DNA of 64,000 bases. It comes from Macrolepiota albuminosa (Eukaryota > Basidiomycota > Agaricomycetes > Agaricales > Agaricaceae). The stretch is taken from positions 744,001 through 808,000 of the forward strand of contig JAMWFC010000009.1 of the NCBI GenBank assembly GCA_027475525.1, given 5' to 3'. The number at the start of each line of letters is the position of its first letter. The stretch's first letter is position 1. This document shows positions 1 through 12,485 of this stretch, in pieces. A model generated the notes under the pieces. It was not told where the DNA came from. It saw only the letters and a list, made by a program, of their open reading frames with translations, and made no database searches. The position numbers and the translations under genes were made by a program.

Positions 1-305
1 CCTTCAGATGAGTACTAACGTGCTCAAGGCAATTGACTTTTCAAGGGAGATTTTAAGAACAGCACAATGACAGCAAAAATTACAAACCACAAGCAAGTAT
101 TTAACACAGTAGGCCTGAGATCTATCTATAATTCTAACTCACTCATCCTCCATTTCTGGTCTTTCTAAGTGAGATGTAAAGCTCCAGATGTGGAGCAAGG
201 CCAAAACGGGAGAGGTAGCAGGCATGTAAGATAGTTGCGTAATGTGAAGGCAGGAAATTAAAGACATGTGCAAAGGCAGATCAACTCTGACCAGCCTTTA
301 CTCTT

Positions 306-505
306 CCTCATCCAATTCTCAGCTGCCCCAGAGCTCGTCAGAGAAGACCAAATGCCCTCTTTCACCCTCCAAGATGATGAATGGAGAACCAAAAACATTT
401 TGCACAGCTGTGATTGGCCATTGCAACATCCACATCCTCCTCCCTTATCCAATCCTCAGCTGCCCCAGGATTTCTCAGAGAAAACCAAATGCCCTCTCTT
501 ATCCT
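306..505. repeat. Diverged tandem repeat, period 137 bp
   Basis: The block containing AGCTGCCCCAG at 321 recurs at 458, followed in both copies by a CTCAGAGAA-like stretch and AACCAAATGCCCTCT. The copies differ at several positions, so the duplication is old and real. No function is visible. Confidence 0.7.
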
Positions 506-1420
506 CTATAGTGATGAACAGAGTGTCAAAGATGTTCTCAGCATAAGCATATAGTCATCTAATAGAGATACTGATGCCATCAAAGAGATAGTGGAGGAAG
601 CTGAAGAAGGCTCCATCTTTGTCTCTGTTTCAATGTGCACAGAGCATGTCATATTAATGTCAGTCTTGGTTCCATTGTCTTCCAGGTACTGTGAAATTGG
701 CTCATACATCCAGACAGTTGATTTCTGCCTATCCTCCATCTGACTCTGCAAACTTTCATTTCTGGAAGGAGAGTGATGATAAATATATGTCAGGATGCAT
801 GACAGAGGCTGGAGATTCAGAAGAGTGACAAAACACTCTTTAACTATAGAGCCAAACAATTGCAACTTTGAAGTATGTATATTAATCATCTTCTATTGTG
901 TATCAAAAACACAAATTCAAAAGATTATGTACAAAAAGATCAAAATGGTATCATCTGTAGACTTTTAGTAAACAAAGTGGACACTTTCTTATGCCAATCT
1001 TAGTGCAAATATTGGATGTTGACCCCTGACGGTCTCTATTGCTTTATTTTGAGTAAAGTCTTCAGTACTTGCATAGCTGATACCTATAAACAAAATGTCC
1101 AGTTTTATGCATTAAGAGAGATACCAGTACTTATGTTTGAAGAAATGAAATCAACTTTTTGGATGTTTTCCATAATCTGTATGTATTGTTTTAGTGAAGT
1201 AATTAGTACACATATTAGTTGACTCATCAGATATAATGACAGAGTTGTGTAGATACATCTTACTTTTCAAGGCTTTATTGAAGGCCTAGAGATGTGGTAA
1301 TTGAGGCTGAAGATTGATTTTTCAGAAAAGGAAGACATGTCGAGTTTACTTGAGTATTGTTGTTTTTAGCACAAAGAAACAAAGAAAAGAGATCACAGTA
1401 ACATTACACACAGGACTACA

Positions 1421-1662
1421 AGGCTGCAGCTGAAACTTTGCAATATAGGAGATGGTCAAGTTGAATTACCAGCCTACAATAGAGTATGCTGAAGTTGAGG
1501 TGACGACTTTGCAAGACACATGCATGTGCAATCATGATTGTAGTCATGCATTAGCTGACTTGTCAAGCACCCGCACCACCACATAGCACCATCACACACT
1601 ACAAGGCTACAAACTGAAACTTTGCAATATGATAGATAGTCAAGTTGAATTACAAGCATACA
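1421..1662. repeat. Diverged tandem repeat, period about 183 bp
   Basis: The segment AGGCTGCAGCTGAAACTTTG at 1421 recurs in altered form at 1604, followed in both by CAATAT, GTCAAGTTGAATTAC and AGC.TAC. It is imperfect, hence not an assembly duplicate. Confidence 0.6.
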
Positions 1663-2149
1663 AATAAACTATGCCAAACTATTTCACTAAATATGAGGCA
1701 GCTGAATTTCAGGTTGAGGGTTGAGGATGACTTGCAATTGTGTGGCAAGGCTTTAAAACTAGGTATCACTGTAGAAGTTGAGAGGAAGGCAAGCTACAAT
1801 GTCACTCAACGACTACAATGTATAATCATTGTTGCTGATATATCAGACTTGTAGTCTGATGCCAGCATATGAGTTTCCATATGAGTTCGTTGTAGTCCTA
1901 TGACTATTAATAAAGCGGAGGAGGCTTGTGATACAAGAACTGCGCCATGTTTATATTTTTGCCCCGTACTCATAGGGCTCACTATCAGACTTGTCTGAGC
2001 TTTAACTATCTACACTGAGCAGCTCTATTATATAGAACAAGATGTCTCAGCTCAAAACATCTATTATTTCTTTGCAGATAGCTTTCTGAGAGTGATACAG
2101 CTGCCAGATAATCAGTAACTTGAATCTGTACGCATGTGAGATACATATC

Positions 2150-2850
2150 TCTGTCTGTCTCCTCCTCCTACGTTTAACCTTGCAGCTTCTCTGAAATTCT
2201 TTGCTGAACCAAACTTCAGCACTGTCTGCATCCTCATTCTCTTGAGGTCGCCATTTATCATAGGCCTTTCTCAGGGTGTCCAGATGGGCAATGAAGTATT
2301 GAGCGACCTATGTAGGATCCAGATTCCTATAGGGATACTTTTCTATGACATGTGCTGCAAACTAGTTGGCAAGTTCAAAATTCCATATATTCTGAGGGGA
2401 ATGGATCCAGATTTGGGGTTTGTCAATATTTGATCCTGGGGCAGTGTTATCTGCAGCAAAATTTGCTACATTGACAACAGACATGAAAAGCTTTGGCCAC
2501 TCATTGACAACCTTGAAGAAGTCAACATCTTTTTTGGTACCTAAAATAAATTTCATCTCCTCTCTAATAATGTGCATATAGGTATTGTGATAGCCGATGC
2601 AATTGACATGTGTCTGAGAAACCTTGAAGGGAGATGTCTTGAAAACTAGTATCTTTCTCTGAGCAGGAGTACAAAGTCTATTCATCTGGTTCCATAGCTC
2701 TTCTACTTCTTCTTCAAGTCTTCTGACCATATTCAACAGGTCATTGTCATTGTCTTTATCATGTTGGTTATCATTGAGAGCACCACCTCTGATGCCGTTT
2801 TCATGGGCAGGCTGAGCAAAATCAGAACTATTTGGGTCAGTAACCTAGAA
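2150..2850 (-). pseudogene. Uncharacterised coding remnant
   Basis: The minus strand is open from about 2,840 to 2,362 and continues in another frame, with one stop, to about 2,150. It begins with an acidic, Asn/Asp-rich stretch and a short coiled-coil-like segment (MVRRLEEEVEELWNQMNRL), followed by a compact globular part containing APGSN and KPQIWIHSP. The downstream frame reads like the same protein (ASQFAAHVIEKYPYRN, then DTLRKAYDKWRPQ) and ends in a basic run (KVKRRRRQ). The frame change and stop at Arg/Trp-type positions suggest a decayed gene rather than an intron. I do not recognise the family. Its composition and neighbours suggest a gene of the repetitive fraction rather than a core host gene. 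Confidence 0.4.
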
Positions 2851-4440
2851 GAGATAGAATATTAAAGCATGCATCAAGACATTAGAATGAAAGGGCATAT
2901 AGTATTGATAGAAGAGAGAAGCTGCAAGTTGCTCATAGTGTGTGTTCCATGCATTGACAATGATTCAGAGCAAGACAAAGCAAGCTCAAAGAACAAATCA
3001 TCTCAAGATTCTTAACTTCAATTTTTTGTTTGAGGGCATCATATAATTGACTTTTGACTACAAATTTGCAAACAGCATGCTCATCACCTTCAAATCATGC
3101 TCACCTCCTTTAGAACATTGCTTGTTCTGCTAAGTGATTAACAATGTGAAAATCAATGTCTCATGTACAGGCTTTCCCAAATGAAAGAAATAGCTGGATC
3201 AATCGGCAATTAAAGAGTTGGCAGCTTGCAATTTAAGGAACAGGAGAGATGCATAAATATTCACAGTGTCCTGGAAGTGATGTCCAAGCTGTCAAAGTTG
3301 GATTTAATATGTGAATGAACTTGTACAAGAGCAACAGGACTTGCTCCTATGTAGTGATAAGACTGCTGTATACTACAATCAAAGGTTGCTTTGCTAAATA
3401 TTAGGCTAATAAACAAAAAAAAATTTTGGTGAGAAGTCTGTAAGAAAAGCAGAGTAGCAGAGAGAAAAATAAGTAGAGAACCAGAGAGAAAATAGGCAAG
3501 CTTGGTGAACCCAAACCTCAAGGAAAAGAAGCGAGTTTGGATGAACTCAGAACTTAAGAAAAAGGAAAGAGCTTGAGTGAACCCAGAACTTGAGGTAGCT
3601 TGTGTGATGGTGTAGTTGCAAGAAGTCAGACACACTGAATTTACATAATGCCTATGGAATTCCTCCCATCCACATTACTAAGTAGCTTCTCTTGATTGTC
3701 TTTATCTCTTATGTAACATATTAAGAATAAAATATTCATTCTTATTCTCATGCTATTAAATAATTAGATATTCAGCAACATAGATATTCCATTACTCTAC
3801 CTTTGGCTTTTGGTTTTCTTTACATGTAGTGATAGGAAACTGCTGAAAGTCATAATGATCAAAGATATTTTATTTGTGTTAGTATGTAAATGTACTAAGT
3901 AACCATTTTATAAAATTTATTTTTGTTGGTAGCTTCTGAAACTCTGGTAAGCCTATAACTTGGCCTTACAAATTTTCCTACCATCCACTTCATTTGACCC
4001 TCATCTGAAGTGTAGAACCATTGCTGCCTTTTATATTATTACCAACCCTACCACTGTCATTTTTAAGGATGAGGATTTCCATATGTTCACAGGTTGAGAC
4101 CATACCTCCATATAAATATCTAGGAGAAGCAGCAAAGGACAACAATGGAACAGAAAGTGATGGGCCAGGACAATCAGATGCTAAGAGAGCGCTAGATACT
4201 ACAGGGAACTTTGATATCTGCTGAGAACAGCATGATTTGTCGATCACCACATAATTGTCTTAGGATCAGCCATTCAAATTTCTTGTTTGTCTGCCCATAG
4301 TTGCAGAAGTCAAACTGTGAATGTCATGCTTATATGGTGTCTCTTTAGACTGCACTTGTTTATTGATAGATGGACGGCCACTAATATACATGTACTATAG
4401 GAGCCTATTTATAAATATGGAAACAGAAATCAATATAATA
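2851..4440. other. Region without identifiable gene
   Basis: No convincing coding segment is visible. The stretch includes the 36-bp minisatellite at 3,499-3,606; minus-strand and plus-strand frames at 3,261-3,635 and 3,990-4,250 show no recognisable domain. Confidence 0.4.
3499..3606. repeat. 36-bp minisatellite, three units
   Basis: Units start at 3,499, 3,535 and 3,571 with variants of GCTTGAGTGAACCCAGAACT followed by an A/G-rich tail. A single related unit occurs at 11,451 (GCTTGAATGAATCCAGAACT), so the motif is dispersed through the AT-rich arm. Confidence 0.65.
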
Positions 4441-4900
4441 TGATCACAATCTCACAGATTCTTGTTCATGCATAACTACATCTTCAAGTGTCACGGGCAT
4501 ATCCTGAAACATCTCCAACTTTGGTATTCTGGCCTTCTCAGCTTCAATAGCTTGCAACTGGAATCATGCATCCTCTAATTTGACATCTAGTGAGTCCACC
4601 TTTGCCTTGTACATTATTAAGAACTGGTGGGCCGTAATTAATGACTGTTCAAGTGTTGCCTTGTCCTGTTGTTTGTGAAGTTGAGCTGCTATAATGGAAC
4701 TAGCTAAAAGTACCAACAGCCAACAATTTCTTGACAGAAGCATCTGATGTTCATATTTTTTGCTGCTAGCAAAGAGACTTGAAAAAAAATGATAGACATA
4801 AGCTTACAACTAACTTACATTGGCATGTGCTAATGCCAATTCATTTTGCATGGCCAAAAGTCTAAGGAGTAGAACCTCAATAGTCTTGTCTCTAGTGGAG

Positions 4901-5600
4901 ATCTTGTTGTGAGCAATAGTCAATTTGTTCTCAAATTCTGTGCTCAGAAATGTGGAGGACACCTTCTTAGTTTGCAATTGGTCCAGAAGAGATATTTTTT
5001 CTGCCTCAACAGCAGCAACTTTGGCATCTTGTATTTGAAGTATTGTTTGCATTGCTAGCGCCTCATCTTTCACCTCCTGAGATGAGACAGTGAGCATAAA
5101 GACAACAACTTGAATGTAAAATAGCATATCTTGAGTAAAGCATTGAAAGCCTTGTGTTTCTCATCCAATGCAGATTGTATGTGGTCCTTATCGCACTGCA
5201 GGGCATCCAGAGCATTTGTCATCCTTTGTAGCTTGATGGCTTTGTTACTAATCTTGTTGTGAGCCATAGTCAATTTGTTTTCAAATTCTGTGCTCAGAGA
5301 TGCAGAGGATGCCTTCTCAGTTTGCAATTGGTCCAGAAGAGATATTTTTTCTGTCTCAACAGCAGCAACTTTGGCATCTTGTGTTTGAAGCATTGTCTGC
5401 ATTGCTAACACCTTATCTTTCACCTTTTGAGATGAGATAGTGAGCATAAAGACAACAACTTGAATGTAAAATAGCATACCTTGAGTAAAGCATCAAAAGC
5501 CTTGTCTTTCTCATTTAATGCAGCTTGTATGCAGTCTTTATTGCACTGCAAGGCATCTAGAGCACCTGTCACTCTCTGTAGCTCAATGACTTTATCACCA
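4901..5600. repeat. 350-bp tandem duplication inside the coiled-coil gene
   Basis: ATCTTGTTGTGAGC occurs at 4,901 and again at 5,251; ATAGCATA(T/C)CTTGAGTAAAG occurs at 5,121 and 5,471. Both spacings are 350 bp and the copies differ at many positions. The unit spans a coiled-coil exon plus an intron-like gap, so it looks like an exon duplication that lengthened the coiled coil. Confidence 0.75.
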
Positions 5601-6096
5601 ATTGCCTTCATTGCTATCTCTTTTGTTTTTTGCAGAGGTGGTGAGATATAAAAGAAGAGTAATGGAAAAGCAGACCTTGACAGCTTCTTCCTTTTCCTGC
5701 TGCAGGGCATCAAAGGTGATTGTCATCCTCCACAATTCATCATCCCGTTCTTTAATTGCTCTGATTGCCCTATTATTTTCTTCCTGCAGATAATCCCTTT
5801 GCTGTTGCAGGGCATCTAAAGCTTTTGATAGGCCCTGAAGCTCAACAGTTTTCTTCTAAATAGCCCTGGCCTTGGTGTCATTGACTTCCTGCAAAATGAT
5901 GGTGGTGAGAGAAGAAAAGATGTATACGGAGTTGAACCTACCTTTAGTGCAGCATAGAAGGTCATGTCTTTCTATTCCAAAATAGCTTGCACTTTGTCAT
6001 TTTCTTGTTGTAGGACTATCAACACAATTTCTGCTTTTTTTTGTTCTTTCAATGCTTCGGTCACCTCATCTTTTGCTTTCTGCAAAGCAATAGAAA

Positions 6097-6616
6097 GTGT
6101 AAGGACGACCTCTGGAGGTTGCAGCACTATCACACAACTGGCAGAGAGAAATCCAAAATATATTAGAATGAAATAATAATGACACGTCGGTAACTACTTG
6201 CCTGGCAGAGGAAAATTCAAAGAGAACAAGTCTAAGGATTCACTTAGCCAGGCGTGGCACATCAGCATCGGTGGTGGAGGCATGGAAACTAACTGTACAT
6301 CACATCAGACCACTAACCCTAACCCCCGGTATAGGCCTGGTCTTGTTTGGCGCTGTTTACCGGGTACTAGTAGATGCTCGCCGGGGGTAAAGCAAGAATG
6401 AGGTCATGATATGGGTACTGATAGAGAGCCAGAGTTAAAGCGTACGTGATGGAACTGGACCAGTGCCAAACAGAGGTAATCTAGACCTCCAGGGCCCTAA
6501 ACAGTCTCTGTGGTCCTGGAGGTCAATTAAAGGTGTCCTGGGGCAGTCAGAGTGAATGTTGTAGTAGCATAGAATGAAGAAATAAGAAAAGAGAAGGAGG
6601 TCCCCTGACAGAAAGC
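6097..6616. repeat. Dispersed repeat, copy 1
   Basis: GTGTAAGG.YGACCTCTGGAGG followed by CACACAACTGGCAGAGAGA.ATCCAAA matches the sequence starting at 58,352, and AAAGAGAACAAGTCTA.GGATTC at about 6,218 matches 58,780. The copy is more GC-rich than its surroundings and interrupts the coiled-coil gene. It ends near CCCCTGACAG; the reverse complement, CTGTCAGGGG, occurs at 59,197 near the centre of a large palindrome. No coding capacity; probably a non-autonomous transposon or part of one. Confidence 0.5.
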
Positions 6617-7200
6617 TTAGTATCTTTCTTCTTTCCCTATAATGGAATAAGAAACTATAATCAATAAGCTAAGGAGTAGACAATAGATTTACCTTTATAG
6701 CAGTCTCATATCTGTCAAAGAACGATTTCCTTGCTTCCAACGTGGCCTGATAACTCTCACTAGTATGGATCATTTTGCATCTTATCCTTTTTAGCTGAAC
6801 ATCCTTCTTCTCTATTGTCTTTTGCACCCTCCATAGATCCTTCTGTAGACAAAAGAGCTGGCCAGGGAGTGCACTTTTTGGGGCAGCGGCTGAAGTACCA
6901 TGTCCAAGGTTGTTCTTGTCTTCACAGGATTGAAACTATTTGAGCTCAGTTAGTGTCTTCCTTAAAACTTAATTTTGATAAATAGACACCTTCTTCTGCC
7001 TTATAGAGGCCTGACCTGGAAGTGGGCAATCAGTTTGTAGTATGCGGATGATTTGCTAGTTGAAGTCTCAATTAGTAAATTTTGAGAACTTGTCCACATA
7101 AAACCCACTGTAATTAATGGTCTCAGACTTGCAGATTCATAGAGTTGAAGATATCTTAGTAGTTCTGATTTCTCACATTCCAACTTCACCATCTGCTCAA

Positions 7201-8833
7201 GGTTTTGTCAAATACCAGATAGAAATTCAGACAACTCATCTGTAACCACATTATCTTATTTTCAAGACTGTGAAATAGCTATGAAAGCAAGGTCAATGGA
7301 TGATAAACATTAATAAAAAAAAGTTGTAATCACAGTTAGAGAGTCCGTATTTTCATCATCTTTTTTGATTCTAAGATGCTTCTGAGGCCACAGAGTTACA
7401 TGGAAGATATTAAGCCCCATACTCTCAGGCTGGACAGGAGGAGGATTATCCAGCCTAGCAGAAGCAGTAATCTCAAAGAGATACAATATGTCAAAGCATG
7501 CATCCAAAAGAACTGACAGCAAAATATACAATGTCATTAGAATCTCTGTTCATGGGATTGGAAGGTTGCAAGTCATTATGGTCTCAATGAAATAGCAGCC
7601 ATTTAAAGGGTAAAGTTGCATGTCATGTTAAAAGCAGATAAAGAGCTCAAAGAGAGCTCAAAGGCCATGTGGAGATCCTGAATTCTGGTTCTTTGTTGAA
7701 TGCATGCATGCATTATCAGCAATCTAAAAAGACAAAGACAAAGGAGATCCCTGTTTAATCATGTGTCATGTTAAAAGCAGACAAAGAGATCAAAGAGAGC
7801 TTAAAGATAGCTCAAAGAAAAAAAGGATGGCACATGGAGATCCTATTTCAATTCTATGTCAAACACATGCATTATCAGCAATCTGAAAAGACAAAGACAA
7901 AAGAGATTCCTGTTTTAAGCTGCTAGATGCTATGAATGACCTTACTGTTGACTTCAAGTCTACTCTCTCATTGCCTTGAAATGCATTACTGACTCTTTAC
8001 CTAGTTGTCAGCATGACATAGTCACCTTGCTCAAACCTTTACATCTTCTAATAAAGTGAGCTATCTTGCAGCTGCTGCAAATCTGACTCAAATATAGGAC
8101 TGGTCTAATAACATCAATAGGTGATATTATTCTATCAGAAGGGTCCAGTGTCAGATGAATTGCCACAGAAGATGACTCTACCTTGAATTTATATTACAGA
8201 ACCATAAGCTTCAGCCACATATACACCATACCATTGTAATTATTATCAGAAGGCATCAGACAGTCAGCTATCACCTATTCTTTAACAACTATGTCAATCT
8301 CCCACTAAATCACCATGTCCTTGTTTTGTTAGCCAGAAACTGGCATGGAGATATCTTCATCATCTGTAAGGATACTCATTCTAAATTCATCAATGTTAGG
8401 TGTGAGTACAATACCCTAATCAATTTTGCAGTATGCAGATAAGACATCATTCATCCTCCAATACTTACTGTGCTCAGGACTGTGTAGTTTTATCAGTGAA
8501 ACTTATCAGGGATGACTCTGTATCTCCAAAGACTTGATCTTCCAAATGCATTAGATACTCATAGGTGCTATCAATATCTCTTAATATATTTATATAGAAA
8601 TGTTTGATGAATTATTTTATCATATATTGTTTGATGAAAGCCTGAAAGAAGGACTTCATAGCAGATTTTAAAAGTCCAACATCCTTCAAACCACGCATGA
8701 GATTGTGCCATTTCTTACTCAGCAACGGCCCTTGAAAACTTGCTCTGTGATTGATATCATTAATCTCATCTAATTATTGCAAGAATGCATCTCACGTTGT
8801 TCATTCTAGCAACCATAATTCTCACCACTACTA
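7201..8833. other. Region without identifiable gene
   Basis: No recognisable protein family. It contains an imperfect tandem duplication at about 7,619-7,920 (TCATGTTAAAAGCAGA.AAAGAG twice, GCATTATCAGCAATCT twice at 7,707 and 7,869) and short unassigned open stretches such as 7,310-7,537 on the minus strand. Confidence 0.4.
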
Positions 8834-10897
8834 TTAAAAGCCATTACTGTAGGTAACCAGAAATGGAGAGCAGTTTGGTTCAGAGTCTCTGAGCAAAGAT
8901 GAGAAGCAGATAGAAAATAGAAAGGTCTTACTAGCTGAGCAAAGATAGGACATAGAAACAAGGGTGAATTCTACTTCAGTAAAGGCATCGTCTATAAACA
9001 ACTCATTTGTTTTTGGGTCACAAACTACAATCATTGTGTTGGAAATTGCTGACTAATCTGTAGGTCCCTGAAGTACAGATGAAAAGCTGACAACTGAAGT
9101 ACTCAACCTCCAGATGATCTCACCTTGCATTAGTACAGCACAACTCTGAGGCTGAGTTAACAGAATTTTCTGATGCCAAACATAAGATGCATAATCCTTG
9201 ACTCCATACTGCAAATCAGACAGTTGCATCAAGAGTATACCAGGAGGAAAGGATTTGCAGGATGCTTTAAGAGCAATTTCTGAGGGAAGAAAGGTTTGAA
9301 ATGCAATGCCATGTTGAAGGAGATACTCTGCAATATCCAATTTGCAAAAGCAAGAATAAAGTCAACATACCAATAATGCATCTGTTGTATTAGTGATCGT
9401 TAACTTCCACAGCCTTTCAGACTTGATACTAAAGTTGAACATGTAAACAATTCGAGGCTTCTCTTCCATACTCTCAATGATGTGTAGGTATTGACCATGG
9501 TCAGACATATCTATTGAAAAACAGTTTGTAACATTAAAATTATAATTATCATTCTTGGGCCAGCATCCCTCTATTATTCCCTCAAGATAAGACTTTGCCA
9601 GAGATGCACCTAGAACTTGCCCAATGTAAGGCTAGTACTGAGACCATGACAGACCTAGCAAATGAGCAAGCTTCTTGCATTCTGCTTTGCTAGTCAACAA
9701 TAGTAAAGAGGAGGGCAGAGAAGAGGTTTTTGTGAAGCTATAGTGTAAGGCAAGGATCTCAAAAATTTCCTGCTCTAGGGCAGCAATTTTCTGAGACTCA
9801 TTCAATGTGAGCTTTGGATATATGAGTGATATGAGCTCTGATGATGCCAACAATGAGAATTCAGACAATGCTGATGGTATGAATTTCAGTGAATTAACAG
9901 AGTAGTAAAAAGAGTGGATACAAAGTACATCAAGATGTTCAGAGTTCAAAAATTGCTCTGCTTGTGGTGAGGGAGTAAGAGTCCTGAATAGTAGATTGTT
10001 CTTATATAGGGGCTTGAGGCAACTGATAGAGCCAGTTAGCTAGTTTAAAAAGCTATAAAATTCCCTGTCACTATCTTCATTGCTAGGACCAGATTCTTTG
10101 CAGCAATTCCATTCACTTGAGAATGAATCATAGCACGTCTGTGCTTGACTATACTCTTCAAGCATTTCTTTTCTATCAGACCTGCACATTTGAATGCAAT
10201 ATCAGACAGTTTTGTCATCATTACTGGGAATCTATTTGAAAACTTTAGCACTGACTATAGACAGATGGTGCTCTCTGTTTAAGTAGATCTGTCACTCAAT
10301 AGCATTTTCATACAAGAGACGCCTTGTGTTGTGAGTATTGCAAGGAGCAAAAAAGACTTCATATTTAGGCTACTTTCCCATAGTACAGACTTTCTGTACA
10401 GAGTTGCTCAAAACTAGTACTACATGCTGGAATTAGTTCAAAAGAGAGGCAAGATAAGCAAGAGAAGAAATTGACATTTCTTGCATCCCCCATTGATACC
10501 ATATGGGAACGTTGTACTTTAAAAACCATTTAACAGTTGGTTGATTTGTGTTTTTACTGGTAATATCAACACAGATACCAGTGTATTCAGTAGTTGTGGA
10601 AAAATCACAAATCACTGACAATTGGAGCGCTTCTAATAGTTCAGGCTGAAATTTATGGGCCAAAAGTGCTTGGTACCAGTACATATCTGTGCCAGTATTG
10701 TTGGCTGACCTACCTTTGACAATAAAATGTGACAACAATTCTATCCAAACTTTGAACAATTTTTGAGATCTGTAAATTAATGTCAGCATACGTCCATGAC
10801 TATCCTCTTTTCCTATATAACCAATAGCCCAAGGAAAGAAGGGATGCCTGACTAAGATTTTAAGTTCTTTGCTTATAACAGATGTTGCCAGTGACAA
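8834..10897 (-). pseudogene. Uncharacterised coding remnant, several segments
   Basis: Five minus-strand open segments (10,897-10,433; 10,251-10,045; 9,949-9,632; 9,340-9,053; 9,034-8,834) lie in line with little space between them and look like pieces of one spliced or decayed gene. The first and longest contains well-formed protein sequence with Trp- and Pro-rich motifs (RHPFFPWAIGYIG, TGICVDITSKNTNQPTVKWF, WYQWG). I do not recognise a domain. The AT-rich composition matches the flanking decayed repeats, and no uninterrupted reading frame links the segments. It could be a gene carried by a mobile element. Confidence 0.35.
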
Positions 10898-12485
10898 CCA
10901 CCAATCTAATTTTATTTACAAGTCTTGAACTTCAGCAGGTAGGTGATACCTCTTTTGCACTTTTTCAATGCAATGGTATAGATGTTTGGGCACTTTTGAA
11001 AGTCATTTCAATAGAGGGCCAACATAACAAGGGTTATATGAAACAAATGCAAGCCACAGTAAAATCTTCTTTGCTGGTGGTTTGGATATGAAAAATAGCG
11101 CTTTTTACACTGATTTTAGCATCAAATAGTGGAATAGGAACATGGCAGCTTGAGCTTGAAGAATAGTAGACATCTCCTTGATAGAAAGTAACAATGCCAG
11201 AAATTTTGTCTGCTCTAAAGAGCTGCATCAAGGATATGAAAAAAGTTTGTATATAGCAGCAAGACTCACTTCCAGTCCATTTTAGATTGCAATGAAACCA
11301 TGCTCTATATGTTTAGGAGATACAATTCTACAGACAGCAACTCTAAAGATATGATACTGAATAAGCTGGAACAAGCCCCAAGTATGTCAAATAGTCGAAG
11401 AAAGTTTACAGATTGAAGCAGATGAAAGGGAGCAGCATGATTAACAGTGAGCTTGAATGAATCCAGAACTTGCTATTGGCGAGTAGATGATGTTACATGT
11501 CATTGGTGCATAAAAAATTATATATTAATATTTGTTTTTATTTACTTCTTTTATACAAAATATATATACAATTATAAGCATTATTAAACATTTTTGATAC
11601 ATATATCAATTGATGTAGTTGAGAAAATATGACATTAAAAACAAAATTGGCTTCTAAAACTTTGAAGTTCCAGCTCTGGACAAATATGCTTGATTTAGAC
11701 CTTCTGGTGGCTGAACTCGATTGCTGAAATGGTTAAACAAGACTATTGCCTGCAGCTATTTTCTTGAGAATTCTCTTAGCAGTTTCCTCTTCTTCCTATT
11801 CTACATGGCACTTTGTTGACCCTGATATAGATGTGAAGGCATCTGCTGGCAATACTTCGCCTTGCTGTTTATCAAGAGATATATCATAGTAATGCGCTTC
11901 TTCAGTTATTGACTGTATATGGATAGTTCGAGTAGAACAGCGCTCATAGTTGCTACAAGGAAGATGACCATAAGCAGAGGAAAATAAATTCATATAAGCA
12001 TGCATAGAAAACCAAGCTACTTGCCAGCTTCGTCATTGGCTAGTATATCTAACTTGTCCTTCATAGGAAGATCAGATGCTTTAGAAATGCTTGCAGTTAT
12101 AATGTCTAAAGCAGGATAGTATAAGTTGTATAATTGAAAGCGTTGAAATAAGCTAGGCTACTGCATAATAGTTTGGTAATAGATGCAGTTACCCGTTGAA
12201 TGTTAAAGTTGACAGGTGATTTTTTTCCCATGCAAGTTTATTATAGTAGCTGTTAGAAAAGCAATTATTTTGCAAATTTGGAACTGCTCAGAAAATAAAT
12301 AGCAGATCAAATTCAGGGTAATCCTGAGTAGTCACTATTTGGGCAAAGACGTTGCATGAAAAGAAGGCAAAATATAGCAGCTTGTGCAAATTGTTGCCCT
12401 TAACTTCTAAAACTGAAAATTTAACAAAATGTAAGGCACAATACTTCACATATTAAGTTTTGATTAGTCTGAACCCATCTACTGC
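10898..12485. other. Region with only short unassigned coding-like stretches
   Basis: A minus-strand stretch at 12,005-11,640 reads as protein-like (ISLDKQQGEVLPADAF, then a stop and KRILKKIAAGNSLV) but has stops and no known domain. A single unit of the 36-bp minisatellite lies at 11,451. Nothing else is supported. Confidence 0.35.

Larger units (their letters stand above)
1..2149. other. Region without identifiable gene
   Basis: No reading frame here resembles a known family and there are no long frames. A minus-strand frame at 506-889 is open for about 127 codons but I do not recognise it. The stretch holds two diverged tandem duplications (listed separately) and otherwise appears to be AT-rich decayed sequence like the rest of the first 14 kb. 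Confidence 0.5.
4440..7200 (-). pseudogene. Multi-exon coiled-coil protein gene, probably decayed
   Basis: Read on the minus strand from about 7.2 to 4.4 kb, several exon-like segments encode heptad-rich helices rich in Leu, Lys, Glu and Gln, for example LQRVTGALDALQ, QDAKVAAVE and EKISLLDQLQTEK. Segments are separated by short AT-rich stretches with splice-like borders (GTATGC donors after ALLK). The blocks repeat: a 350-bp unit occurs twice, so the protein would contain two near-identical coiled-coil modules. No enzymatic motif is seen; it could be a structural or motor-tail-like protein, but the family is not recognised. A dispersed repeat (6,097-6,616) lies inside the gene, which together with in-frame stops (for example in the segment before FQLQAIEAEKARI) argues that it is no longer functional. 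Exact exon borders were not resolved. Confidence 0.45.

Noticed and set aside
6311..6325. Telomere-like CCCTAACCCCC
   Set aside because: A single imperfect unit, no array.
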